From the NCBI RefSeq assembly GCF_022581195.2, contig NC_061459.1:13330001-13394000 (forward strand): a stretch of DNA of 64,000 nt. The letters are read 5' to 3'. The notes under the pieces were generated by a model. The model had not been told where the DNA came from. It worked only from the letters and a program-made list of their open reading frames with translations, and ran no database searches. The stretch is from Helicoverpa zea (taxonomy: Eukaryota; Arthropoda; Insecta; Lepidoptera; Noctuidae). Made by a program: the position numbers and the translations under genes. Positions 52,708-64,000 of this stretch are shown piece after piece. How positions within the stretch are numbered: the stretch's first letter is position 1; each line of letters begins with the position of its first letter.

Positions 52708-52996
52708 AAGTCGTGGTGGCCTAGTGGGTAAAGAACCAACCTCTCGAGTATGAGGGTGTGGGTTCGATTCCAGTTCAGGCAAGTACCAATGCAACTTTTC
52801 TAAGTTTATATGTACTTTCTAAGTATATCTTGGACACCAATGGCTGATAAAAAGGTGAAGGAAAACATCTTGAGGAAACCTGGACTATAATAGTCTGAAA
52901 TCACCAACCCGCATTGAGCAAGCGTGGTGATTAATGCTTAATCCTTCTCCGTTTGAGAGGAGGCCTGTGCCCAGCAGTGGGACGATAAAAAGGCTG
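52708..52996 (+). mobile_element. tRNA-derived SINE
   Basis: The head GTGGTGGCCTAGTGGGTAAAG (A box) and GGGTTCGATTCCAG (B box) is followed by a body with CTTGAGGAAACCTGGACTA and the 3' end AGGCCTGTGCCCAGCAGTGG. It resembles moth SINEs of the HaSE kind; the subfamily is not decided. Confidence 0.8.
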
Positions 52997-53085
52997 TGTG
53001 TAAACCCACACTTTAAACAAGATGCGGGCATGTGGAAATAGCTCGATGTGAACGAGGAGTTTCCCGAGGAAGGAAATGTAGTGAT

Positions 53086-53482
53086 CGTGTACAATGTCAG
53101 TGACAGACGAAATAGAGTGATCAGTGATTTGATGAGGTAGCGTGCGTGTCGCCGGGTGGCGTGCCGGTGCCGGCCGCGGGCGCCGCGCTCAGTGCCTCGC
53201 AGTGCCTTCCACACGACGCTCGTGCCTTACCTTACGTATCGACTCGCTCACTTTACTACTATCGCAACTTTTCCTTTTAGTCGCACACACAACTAGCTTG
53301 TACTTTGTGTTTGTTGAAAGTACTCGGTCTCGTGGTGAGTTGTGAACCGCGCGGTTCGTTGTTTACAAACAAACAGTGCGCTGTGTGGTCCGTGTCAGCT
53401 GTGTAGTGCAGTGCAGTGCGTGGCATGCGAGCCGGGGCTCCATGCGGGCCGGCCTGAGCCCGCGCTGGCCGCGCACGCTGAC
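53086..53482 (+). promoter_or_regulatory. GC-rich promoter and 5'UTR of an unidentified gene
   Basis: A CpG-rich island in AT-rich surroundings. TCAGTG at 53189-53194 fits the arthropod initiator, and a GTCAGTGAC lies near 53096. Short upstream ATGs near 53427 and 53441 are out of frame with the exon that follows and end within it, so they could act as uORFs. Confidence 0.45.
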
Positions 53483-53576
53483 ATGGCGCGCTCGCCGCGG
53501 AGGATCTCGGCGCACCGCCGCAGCCGCAGCCGCTCCCGGGAGCTGACCCGCCTGAAGACGCAACTCAATGGGAAAG
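53483..53576 (+). CDS. Probable first coding exon of an unidentified gene
   Basis: The ATG at 53483 (context GACATGG) opens MARSPRRISAHRRSRSRSRE then LTRLKTQLNGK, and the exon ends AAAG|GTACGT, a good donor, leaving one base. The peptide is highly basic with an RSRSRSRE run. The frame upstream has no earlier ATG. GC content, CpG density and a plausible initiator upstream argue for a real first exon; the remaining exons must lie beyond 64000 or were not recognised. I do not recognise the family. Confidence 0.5.
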
Positions 53577-56500
53577 GTACGTTTCCCGCTATTTGTATTA
53601 CGTATCGCTGTTTGATAGAGCGCGATAATAGTTTATTATCATAATAAAACAACCTGTTTGTAGCTGGTAAATACAATATCTGATCTGCGATCTGATAACT
53701 GAAATGTCTCCTGAAGTAACGACATATTTATTGTTATCGCTAGTATTTTCATGTGGCGCCATAAAACAACTCATAAACAGTTTCACAAATAATATTCACC
53801 TTTAAAATAAGAGACGTTGACTTCGTGTTCACGTGTGAACTGTTGGGAAATATACTTATATTTTTTTTAATCCAATGACATTGCGATCGTGGGCTGATAT
53901 ACAGATGTGACTATGAATATATTGTCAGCACATGTTTGTCAAACTGTACCTAAGCAATCGAGGAGTTCCTAAGAAAATAAAAACAAGCTCATTAAAAATA
54001 TCGGTGCGACTCTACTGTGGCGAAGTAAACGAGATCGTAAATTTTAATTGCTTCACACATTCGGTATGTAAGTAGATAGTTGCAATACATTGGCACGTGT
54101 AAACAGTTTGCGATTTAACGGACAAATCCCGCTGAATGGTCGCGTAGTGCCGCGTCTCATTGACGGGCTGTGCACTCCATTGATATAGAAATCCGTAAAA
54201 GGCGCTGTAGTATTGGAATTTCGAAACAGGTGAACACACAGGCTCGCCGTCGTCTCTCTCTGTAGTGGTGTGCTCTACGTGTAAGCAAGTTATCGTAACA
54301 AGTTGTAAACCGAAGTGGGCAGTCCTGCTCAACCGGCCCTGGCCACGACTCTCGGCGGGAATTAGCGTGGTACTTACTTACTAGATAGTTGTATTGACAG
54401 CCAGTTCTCCCACATAACCAACCTTCACAACATCACAATTAAACGCAACTTACATCTTACGTATCTCGCGCGTTTTCACTTACCACGACCTATACCTAAC
54501 ATTAATATTTTCGGGACTTCCCCGATTAAGCTGCGTATAGCCACAGAAATGTCATAAATTACTTGACGTACATAGGTAAGTAAAACCTACGTAGTGATAA
54601 AGCCTGCCAGGTGTGCTCAGGAGGATCGTTTTATTATGCAGTCGGTGATAAGATTATTAACAGTTATGGCATAAACAGGTAATTTTACAGTTTTATTGTT
54701 CGATAGCTCCATCGAATAATATCTGGGTACTGATAGTTGAGATTATCATACCTATGTATATTGCGTTTAACAACTCTTCGTCGAGTGCATTTTGTTCTAA
54801 ATTGATTATCAAATACTTTCGTGAGTCAACTGCAAATGAATATTATGAATTCTAATTCATAATATGTACGTACAGCTAAACATATCGAAAACAAACAATA
54901 ACATTTTCCTCTACCATATTATGAAGGCAATTAATTGCAAAATAAGTTGTATTATGCTTGAGTTAATTAGTGTTGCCTAACTGAATTTTGGATGATAATG
55001 TAGTGTTACTGCCGTAGCCGCAACCAACTGACATACATTAGTCAAGAGTTTCCTTTAACATTGGAATTTTTTTTTAAACCAATACTTAGTCATTTTCTCT
55101 TCATTTACCTAATATTGCAGTTCCGAACACGTTAGTGACCTGAAATAAAAGCACCAAGGAATTTGTGTGTTTTTAATGGAATGAAAATAAAAAGAAAGGA
55201 CCATGAGTCAAATTGGGCTCATTGTCCAACAGAGTTATAGCATACGCCGTTGTGAAGGTTTTTGTTTGTACTAAAATTGTTACTATGGGCACTACCTTCA
55301 ATTCCATGGCAAAAAAAAGATACGCACCTAAATAGGTTTACATATTACGTAGGTACATTCTGGTTAACAGAAACGAAATGGGTCGAGATGCCATCGCTCA
55401 GTATTACTGCTCGTGTCTAACAGGTAGACGCTCAGTAGGAAGTTGTGCTCATATCATTTCAATAATATGGTATCTAGGGTGAGGCAGGCACTCACAATTT
55501 AATCCACTGGCAGGATATTTAGACGACATTATTATTGATATTGATTGAAATGTTAACAAAAATAATTTTAACTGTTAGCAGCTGTTTTATTTTTTATGTA
55601 TACATTAAACCTGGAATTAAAACTAGTTAAAGGTGTTCAATAACAAAACCTACACTGCCATAACAGCACTACTTTTTGCAGAATATTAGTTTATGGTGGT
55701 CGGAGAAAAATATTTATAGCAAAATAACCCCATGGATTCTTCGCAAAAATGAGTTTAAATCTTTATATTTAGTGCTTTACAAGTATATTCAAAGTGGTCT
55801 CATCTCTGTTGGTGGGTGAGCCCAGGCTTCATACATTTTTGCCCATGGTCCTTTATTTAAAGTACCAGATATCACAAATAAACTCCATTTATTTATTTTA
55901 TTTGCACTTTCTGCACCACCCAAAGTTAGACGAAAAAACGCCTAAGGCATTACATTCCGCCGTTGTACAATGTGCAAAAAGTATTTGAAAAAAAAAATTG
56001 TAATCATTTTGTTGCGAGTTTATTGTTTATTCTAAAATACGTTTATACAGATACATAGGTAGGCATAAAGCCAGTTACCAGACAGGTATCAATATCCGTC
56101 ATGTATGATGTACTTATTGGTGTTGGACATCGCGAGTCCAGCCACGTCAAGCAGACACATTTAGATAATTGCTTTTAGATAGCTGCGTTTATTATTACAA
56201 TATATTTTGATCAAACACCTGTTTCTTAATCATATACTTAACAGTAAAACGATAATGGAAGATTTGTCTCAAAATATTGTCTTTTATAAACTGCCTGATA
56301 AAAAGTCAGACATGGTTAAGTCTTAATGTTATTTGTGAGAGGACGGGAGATAAAAGAGCATGGAAGAAGAAAACATGCTGCACCGATCCCAAATAAAAAT
56401 GGCATAACTGATAATTGGTAATGTTTTAGCCCTAATAACATGCCTGTCAAAATTCGTCGCACTTATTGGTATAACTAGAACCGAAACTACAAAAAATATG

Positions 56501-58315
56501 AAAGTAGATAAGCTCTAAAAATCTACGAACCCTATACAACCTACAAGAGCGAATTTTCTTTTACGATAAACCCTGAACCTCACTCCCCGCAATTTTCACG
56601 TAACATTGTCTATGTAATAGTGCTGGGTAGTTTCAGGAGCGGCGGCTAGCATGACATTAGCAAAGGTAAAGGTGTCAAGGCAGCGACGCCTCGTAAACTT
56701 GCCGCACGCAACGCGCAAACTTGCTCCAATGACCGACCAGCCGGGGGTTCGCGATTCCTGCCTACGGCTACGATAGTATTATTAAAAGTAGATTATGTCA
56801 AACTATTACACAATTATTAGGTTAGGTTCCTTAGCCGAAACAAATAGGGAAATATTACAATTTAACATTTTTATTTTCATAATACTCTCACTTCGAAGTT
56901 TTTCTTTCTGAAACTCTTAGTCTAAAACCTGAAAAAGTATGAACTCGGTTGCGAGAAGTGGTTCTTCCGGTAATTGTAATAATTCATTAAAACTACTAAG
57001 TTTTTCGCGTTAAGCACTATGCTAGGCTGTAGCCTGATTTATATTATGTCATGCAGTGAAAACAGCACAGTCTAGCCATCAGCTAGGCTTGTCTCTCCCT
57101 CGGGCCCCGTGGTCTGTACGACACAAATTAGGTAACAGCGTGACTAAATACTAGAACTCACTGCAACCTTGTGGACAATTCATCGATTACATCACACATA
57201 CCACATTGTTAGACCTTACAATAAGTGAGTTTGCGAATTTTAAATGCTACAAATTACTAAAAGTTACTACACACTGCCATAGATAACAAGGGAACTATTG
57301 AAGTATTAATAAATATTCGAACTATTGCATTTCCGAAGCGGCTCTTTGGAAAACAGGGACGATAATTCTTATCTACTCTACAGATATGAAAATTGGGTAC
57401 TGATAATGACTTTTCCTTGTATAGGTATGTACATTTTGTTTTGGTGTCAAAACAATTAATTATAACAGGGCCTAAGCGTGAACAGTTTAATCCTTTTTAT
57501 TTGTTTTTTTTGTTTAATTTATCCTTTTGAACAAACAATATTAAAAACTTCAACAGTTTCTCAAGCACGTAACTTTTGTCATCATACCAAGTTCGTACAA
57601 ACCCCAATATTGACAAATAAATTACCAAAACAAGTGAATTTGTAAACAAACGTACAGGTAAGCTGTTGTTACAAGTTGTTCCACAGCTGACTCCGCGGGG
57701 AACGGATTAATGACGCGCGACACGCGTGTACTGCGAGACTTACACGATACTTTACCTAGGCCCACCAATTACTTACTATCTACTTATGTTTCATTTTACA
57801 GGTGTATTTAATTACTATCTACACATACAAGGTTACTTTTAATTCGATTTACAATGACGAGCAGGTGCTGATAGAAGGCCATATCTTATTTTATTTTTAT
57901 AAAGCTTGTGGCGTCACATTGATTATATTATATACTTTTCGCCATTCAATAACTTATCTTTCTGGAAGCTCCTGCAGCTCTCCCCCTGTATATGAGACGT
58001 AAAATTGTTCAGTTGCGAGTTTCAATACAATGTATTCCCCTCTGAAACGGTTACAAGCGGCAGTTTTGCGGTTAGTGTGTGCCTACTTCTGATAAAGCTA
58101 AATAATCGCGAAATTTACCTGGTTTTTAGGTATTTTTGGCTCGATTCAATAATACAAACCCATAACAAGTAATTATTTGCATCTAAATTGGGACTATCAC
58201 TTTAATAGCACAATAAATAGTACACATATTACATTTACAGGACCTACCTATACTAACATAGCTGATGAAATACCTAGGTAGTTTAATAAATGAATTTTCT
58301 ACCTATAACATTGGT
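53577..58315 (+). other. Probable first intron, first part; no gene seen
   Basis: AT-rich, with short spurious open frames. A perfect 12-bp palindrome (ATATTATGAATT, two bases, inverse) lies at 54840-54865. A GC-richer patch at about 56680-56760 has no coding signal. Confidence 0.35.
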
Positions 58316-58328
58316 ATGTATTTAAGTT

Positions 58329-58693
58329 AACTGCCTCGTTGGTCTAGCTGTCGCAAGTGCGGCTGCTGAGCACGAGGTCTCGGGTTCGATTCCCGAGTCG
58401 GGCCGAAATCGCTTTGTGGGTTTTAGAAGACTTTCACATAGCAGCCCGGAGCCTGGAAGGTGGTGATTGATACACCCGTGCATCGGAGAGCACGTAAATG
58501 TCGGTCCTGCGCCTGATCTCTTTCCGGTCGTGTCGGATTGCCGTCCCATCGGGCTATGAGAGTTAAGGAATAGTGAGTGCACCTGTGTCTGCGCAAATGC
58601 TCGTGCACTATAATATGTCCTGCGCAGTTGGCTAATCTCCTTACATGAGAACAGCCGCCGTAGCCGATAATCGGCTAGGAGAACATCATCATC
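58329..58693 (+). mobile_element. Full-length tRNA-derived SINE with 13-bp target duplication
   Basis: The head has GTTGGTCTAGCTGTCGCAAG (A box region) and GGTTCGATTCCC (B box). The body is the same as the truncated copy at 30660-30894, and the tail is CATCATCATC. The flanks ATGTATTTAAGTT (58316-58328 and 58694-58706) are identical. Confidence 0.9.
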
Positions 58694-58706
58694 ATGTATT
58701 TAAGTT

Positions 58707-61700
58707 TTCATATTTATAAACATACTATTTGCAGTATAAATTACAGTGCATCTGCAGGTGCTCGAAATGCAATAGTTACGTACAAGTAGGTAAATAGACT
58801 GTTATCAGCAGAGAGTCACAAGCCGTCTGTTGTCTCAGCCTTACCTATCTTACGAGTTTGTTCTTTCTTTTATTGCTGACAACGTGGCGGATTTTACGCT
58901 TATAAATATTATTACGAAAGCAGTCGCTGATTACTAACGAACGAATTTCCCCACGATACTATTTATGAAGAAAATTCTCTACATCTTATGTTTCCATCCT
59001 TATTTCTATCGTTATTTTATCATTTGCTGTCTTAATTGCGGGTTACTTCCCCCTTTTATTCTTGGTAGGAACATATTGTACGCACGCATAGAAAGCAAGA
59101 ACCTCAGTTGAGGAACTGAACTGACTGTTTTATCTAAATGTGTTACATACATGAGACACATAGTGTCTTGTCATCATGTTATGTTACAACTTGGGGATTA
59201 GATAACACGCAGTTATGTGAAAGTGAAAGAAAACAACTGACAATGTTCCCACAACTTGTAACTTTACTGATGAAACACCCCTCCTTACAGACAGTTAAAT
59301 TAAAGCTATTAAGAATCAACCACAATAATTTAAACCTAAGTGGGAGTCAGGTATTGTGCTGGGAATATTAATGTTCATCGCGCATTATTGTGGTTAACTA
59401 CAACACCTGGTTTAAACGCGATAAAACTTGAGATTGTCTTATTTGTCTTATCGCCTGTAACAAAGCCGATGCATCCGATGATCAGTGAGTCAGCTGCGGA
59501 AACTTGATTGTATACAATGAAATCTTCATCTTTCTGATACATTTACTTTCCTATTTTAACCTTCAACGCATCGACATTCAACCATAGAAATCCAAAAAAT
59601 ATCTATGGATGCAGTAATTTCCATACCTTAGCATCTCCCTCTATGAGACTTAAGTAATATTATTATAGGTAAATTATTTTCTTGTTATAAATATCAATTT
59701 TCCCTCAATGATGTCACGTGTTGACTGAAGAAATGCAATACTTAATTAAATGATGAATGACGATGTACATGAAGCATGCTATTATCCTGTAGCCGACATT
59801 CAAATTGAATGGCACTAATAACATGATTCATGTAACCACAACTCTCGAGTGCAGTAAACTACAGTTACACATTGATATTACCAGTAATAATTAAATGTGC
59901 AATGAATAGCAACGTCATTACGTTTCGTATCAACTGCAAACAACCAGGTTTCATGTCGTTTCATCACTTTGGTGTGAAAAGTACAACTGTTGCCATTTCT
60001 TATCATTCGTCATCTAGTGTCTATTGTTATCTTATCACAAGAACAGCGCATCATTGCGTCTGCCTGTCCGTCTGGTCAGTCGCTTTCTCCAACACATGTA
60101 GAGATAGCACACGTAGGTACCAAGTATCTACATCACTCGGGCCTTTATCACACGCATCTCTGGCTATTGTGCAATTTTCTCGGATGTCTGGTTTCTCAAT
60201 CTTGTGATAAGTAGGAATCACTATCTCTCTCAGAGGAATCAATGATGAAATGAGTTCTAATAAAAAATATCTGAAGATATCACACATGTTATTGATAAGG
60301 AAGTTAATACCTCTATCTGTTGGTTCACTTTGTTATGTTTCCTTTATCCCTGACATGACTGGCTAAAAACATGTTATTTTTTACCCGTCATGACTGTGTT
60401 CTTACCACAATGTATGAGTAGTTATTGATTATTTGGTAACAACAAATATAGTTTTTATTCAATAAACGTTTACCCCAAATAAACCTCCCTTGCGGATGTA
60501 ATTAGACACTTGCATTAACACACTTTCAAATGATAAACAGTGGAAATTGGAGCAAGGTAGCCATTTCGGGGCAGTCTTTTATAAATTTTCATGCTGTTAT
60601 TTTGGCTATTCTACAATACATTGTCTCAATAACACCCACTAGCGAACAACCCGGAAATCTATCAATATCTATATTTATCAAATCTAGAAAACATAGCCTA
60701 CACTTAGGTTTCAAAAACACATTACACCTAAGAAAATAGTGAAAATAAGCGTGTTAAAAAGTTGTGTATTGAAACAATATGAGCGTATAAACACAAGCTG
60801 TAGTAAATCTGTCATGGCGGCAATATTCGCGAGTGACTCACGCGCACCTCCTGTACTTACCGCGTATTCGTTACATCACAGGTAACGAGATTTCAGGAAG
60901 TGAACGATATTTATTCATCCAAGTTTATTTTTGAAGGTGTTACAAAAATTCTCTGCGAATTATCAAGCGATTAAACTGCACTGAAAATCTGCTCTAAACA
61001 TGGAATTTATATAGAACATTCTTACGGTGATTCAGCGTGTTACATTGTATTTTATAGTGGAAAATGTAACATTAGATTTAAGACGAATTAATGACGCCCA
61101 TATACCCTACAGATATCCCATAAATTCACTCGTATTCCGAGCCAAAAGCTCACAAAATCTGCTATATTCAAATTAATCTTCAATAAAGTGTATCATTTCA
61201 CCTTTTCTCAGTAGACCTGCTACGCAGACAAGTGATCATCAATTTCCTTCATCACACGTCACTATACTCCTTTTACATGTTATCATTTCATGGAAACTAA
61301 TAAGCTAATGCTCTCAAACTGAAAGCAAGTTTAATCGAATAACCGTCAGTTAGGCGAAACAGTGTGTTTTCTAACCGCGGGCACCGGGCAGCTCACGGCG
61401 AGTTCAAACAGCGCCTGTCGTAAACAAACAGCTGAAAGTCTAAACAATTTACTCCGAACTACTTTCATGCTGCACTATAATACTACAGCTTATTGTAAAC
61501 ACTTTTAACGACGCGTTGTTTTTAACACGTGGCTTCAGGATCTAGATCTTATAAGTAGGTGATGCTGTCCTCTGCTGTGATAGGGTATAAGTCGTAGAAC
61601 ATTTTACAATACTGTAATTGATTTGACTAAAGTTACTTGAATTGATTGAACGTTCGCTTTTATAGGTAATTTGAATAATTATAAACTGTATAGATAATCC

Positions 61701-64000
61701 ATTAGCAAGTGTAGCCAACTACTTAATCAAAGCTATTTAACTATATTACATAATTCCAGTGGATATTAGTTAAACTAAGAAATAAATGCTATTCTATTCT
61801 ATTCTATTCTATTCTATTCTATTCTAACGTTCACCAGGTAAACTCTGATTCTTCTGATTTTACTCAATTAACATTATTTCTATATCTGTTATCTTAATAT
61901 TGTATGGGCACTCTACGTCACAATGCAATGGTGATAAAGTCTAATTCAGTTCAAAGTTATTGCAAGGCATGTCCAAACAATATTTCTGCGTATCAATAGG
62001 CAGCTGCGATTGCTATACAAAGAAACTAAATAGGTTCTACGCAGATTTTATCTTATTTTATGACTGTGTATCGAATCATAGTAATCGTATCGAGCTGCTT
62101 GAAGCTGCGGGTACAGATTTATGAGTCTTTTAACTTTTGTTGTACCGGTTCAAGGGCATCATAAAAAATATCTATGTATGTATAGTGAGAATATGAGGTT
62201 CTTTAAAGACCGCAGAGATTACCTTATTACCTTAAAAGTTACCTATACCATGTTATGTTACCTTACCAACCTATGTGTAGTCTAGACGAAGAACTCAAAA
62301 TCTTTCCATCACGAATCATTTGTTGTACCACAGGATCAAAATCCACATTGCAGTGTCCTCAGCAGGTGGTCATCTGGGGTAATCCCATGCGTGTGCACTT
62401 GCACTAAGTGGGTCAAGGCTGCGCGCGCGCCGGCAGGGACGCGGCGCACCTGGCGCCAGTGACGTGACGAGATGCTGGACTTATTAGCTTATCGTTCTGC
62501 GAGGCTTGTTAGACGTCATTTCATAATAAACAAACATCGAAGTCATTTAGATATAAGAAGTAAATATCGGTTCGGCTTGTCGGTGTTTGAGTTATTAATG
62601 CTGATTTAATAATTCGCGTAATGTTTTGCTGGACTCTGGTCACAATCCCGCGTACGATCAAACAAAGCTACAAAATAAAAAGTACCTATCCCATTTATTT
62701 CATCAGAAACTGAACATCAGCTGTTCAAACTATGAACAGACACTGAGCCGCAGTAAATAGTATAACAATTATTTTTTCCTTTCGACATTAGTAAAATTTT
62801 TATTCTACAAAGTTTATTTTTGATAATAAATTTGTAAGGTTAATTTCCATAGATCGCTTGTCTGGTTATTGACCCTGTGGTCGCGTGTCGCAGCTCACTG
62901 CAAGTCCTTAAGGTGACGTCTCACCACAGCTCAGTAATACTTCAGCGACCTGCCAATTCAGGCGAAGGCCGCCATACATCCAGATTTAATCATGCGTGGC
63001 CCAGACGGCACGAGCACCGCTCTCCAATACACATGCAAACACCCACTGTAAGGTCATGAACATAGAGTCCACAATACCTTGTCGTGATACCGCATAATAT
63101 AGTCTGCACACTGGAAGAATTTATGCTTTGCAAAGCAACGTTTTATAAGCAATAAAACAATTGTAAAGTAAGTGTAGTGAAGCGTTTTCTTTGACTTTGT
63201 AATGATTGTGTACACAGAGGTGGTCATCAGCGGTCAGGGGCACTTTGCTGTCTATGATTCGTAGCTTTACCTTTAAAATGTATCATCGCCGGGTTTTTAC
63301 TGTCCTAAAAAGTAGATCATCATATTATTTATTACTGACAATGGTGATTAACTATGGACTTTTTCTGGCCCCTGTTTTCACCTATCACCACCGGTTACTA
63401 GATAGTTACTTACTCATCTTACTTATCACACATGCGTACAGTAGGAATAAGAATGTAAGCTCATAACACCAGTCTATCAATGAGGAACATGAGAGGCGCC
63501 ACATTCCACGCGTGGATTGAACCTCAGTTAAGTAAACACCGTGGGGAGTTATGACGCGGTACTACGTGGGATTAACTGCTAACTTTGATCCCTGCACTAG
63601 CAGATTTATTGCAGTAAACAATACAGTATTGTCGGCACAATAGTGTGCACTGCTCTGATATCTTTCACGTGTATTTGCGCTTTATTTAATCCGCAGAATA
63701 ATACTACTAAATGCTGTAGAGAATGTAGAAATACTATTCTATTCCTGGTATTCTTGTTTATAATTCCTGCGTAGGTTATTTTATTCAACAGTTGTTCTTT
63801 ACAAGACCTTATTTTTTATTTTGTTTCAAACATTCTTGAAAAACAAACACGTAAGTAGCCGTTACGTAGTTTAACCAGAAAGAGTTAAAACAAAGCTTTC
63901 CGAGTTCCGATCCCTACTTACCTACATATTGAAGTGATTCAAGAGACAAGTCACTAACGCACTAATTGTCCCCCAATTAACATTCTTAAGACTTTAATTC
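58707..64000 (+). other. Probable intron, continuing past the window end
   Basis: No exon recognised. It includes an ATTCT microsatellite (61791-61825). GC-rich patches near 61375-61440 and 62415-62475 (with CACCTGGCGCCAGTGACGTG) stand out from the AT-rich background and could be regulatory, which is inference. Confidence 0.35.
61791..61825. repeat. ATTCT microsatellite
   Basis: About seven uninterrupted ATTCT units. Confidence 0.9.

Noticed and set aside
1..64000. CRISPR array, prokaryotic operons, toxin or viral genes
   Set aside because: No direct-repeat/spacer pattern, no clustered intronless genes and no viral structural or polymerase genes apart from retrotransposon reverse transcriptases.

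Overview
This is an animal nuclear genome window, most likely from a moth (Lepidoptera). It is AT-rich and intron-rich with GC3-rich exons. It carries lepidopteran-style tRNA-derived SINEs and the common RTE-type repeat tails, plus an R1-clade LINE flanked by TTAGG/CCTAA telomere-type repeats. No prokaryotic gene organisation, CRISPR array or operon is visible.

The main gene is a multi-exon plus-strand P4-ATPase (phospholipid flippase) of the ATP8A type, running from 12568 to 46476. I assembled 23 coding exons by hand. Every splice junction has AG/GT borders and matching phase, and the sum is 3495 nt, or 1164 codons plus stop, the size expected of ATP8A proteins. All core motifs are present: QQ in TM1, DGET, PISL, DKTGT, KGAD, TGDK, GDGAND and the C-terminal GFAFS autoinhibitory motif.

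Beyond the canonical C-terminus the locus holds at least two phase-matched alternative terminal exons (37955-38372 and 41710-41791) and a phase-matched microexon (45517-45555/45557). Both terminal exons, and the longer form of the microexon, would remove the autoinhibitory GFAFS tail. I regard this as the most interesting biology in the window.

Layout: 1-2800 holds a SINE and an RTE-type tail. 2826-7620 is a minus-strand Jockey-superfamily-like LINE split by a nested insertion that ends in a perfect 179-bp inverted repeat. 9836-10812 is a hAT element with a perfect 8-bp target duplication and another repeat nested in it. 12568-46476 is the flippase gene; its introns carry a Harbinger element with a transposase remnant, a telomere-type R1-clade LINE, a truncated SINE abutting exon 11, and inverted-repeat DNA elements. 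46477 to about 53080 is 3'UTR and intergenic, with a 1005-bp foldback element and a SINE. 53483-53576 is a probable first coding exon of a second, unidentified plus-strand gene with an Arg/Ser-rich N-terminus; the rest of the window would be its first intron.

The flippase would work with a CDC50/TMEM30 partner that is not encoded here. The mobile elements are unrelated to its function except where they touch splice sites (exon 11 and the alternative exon at 41710).
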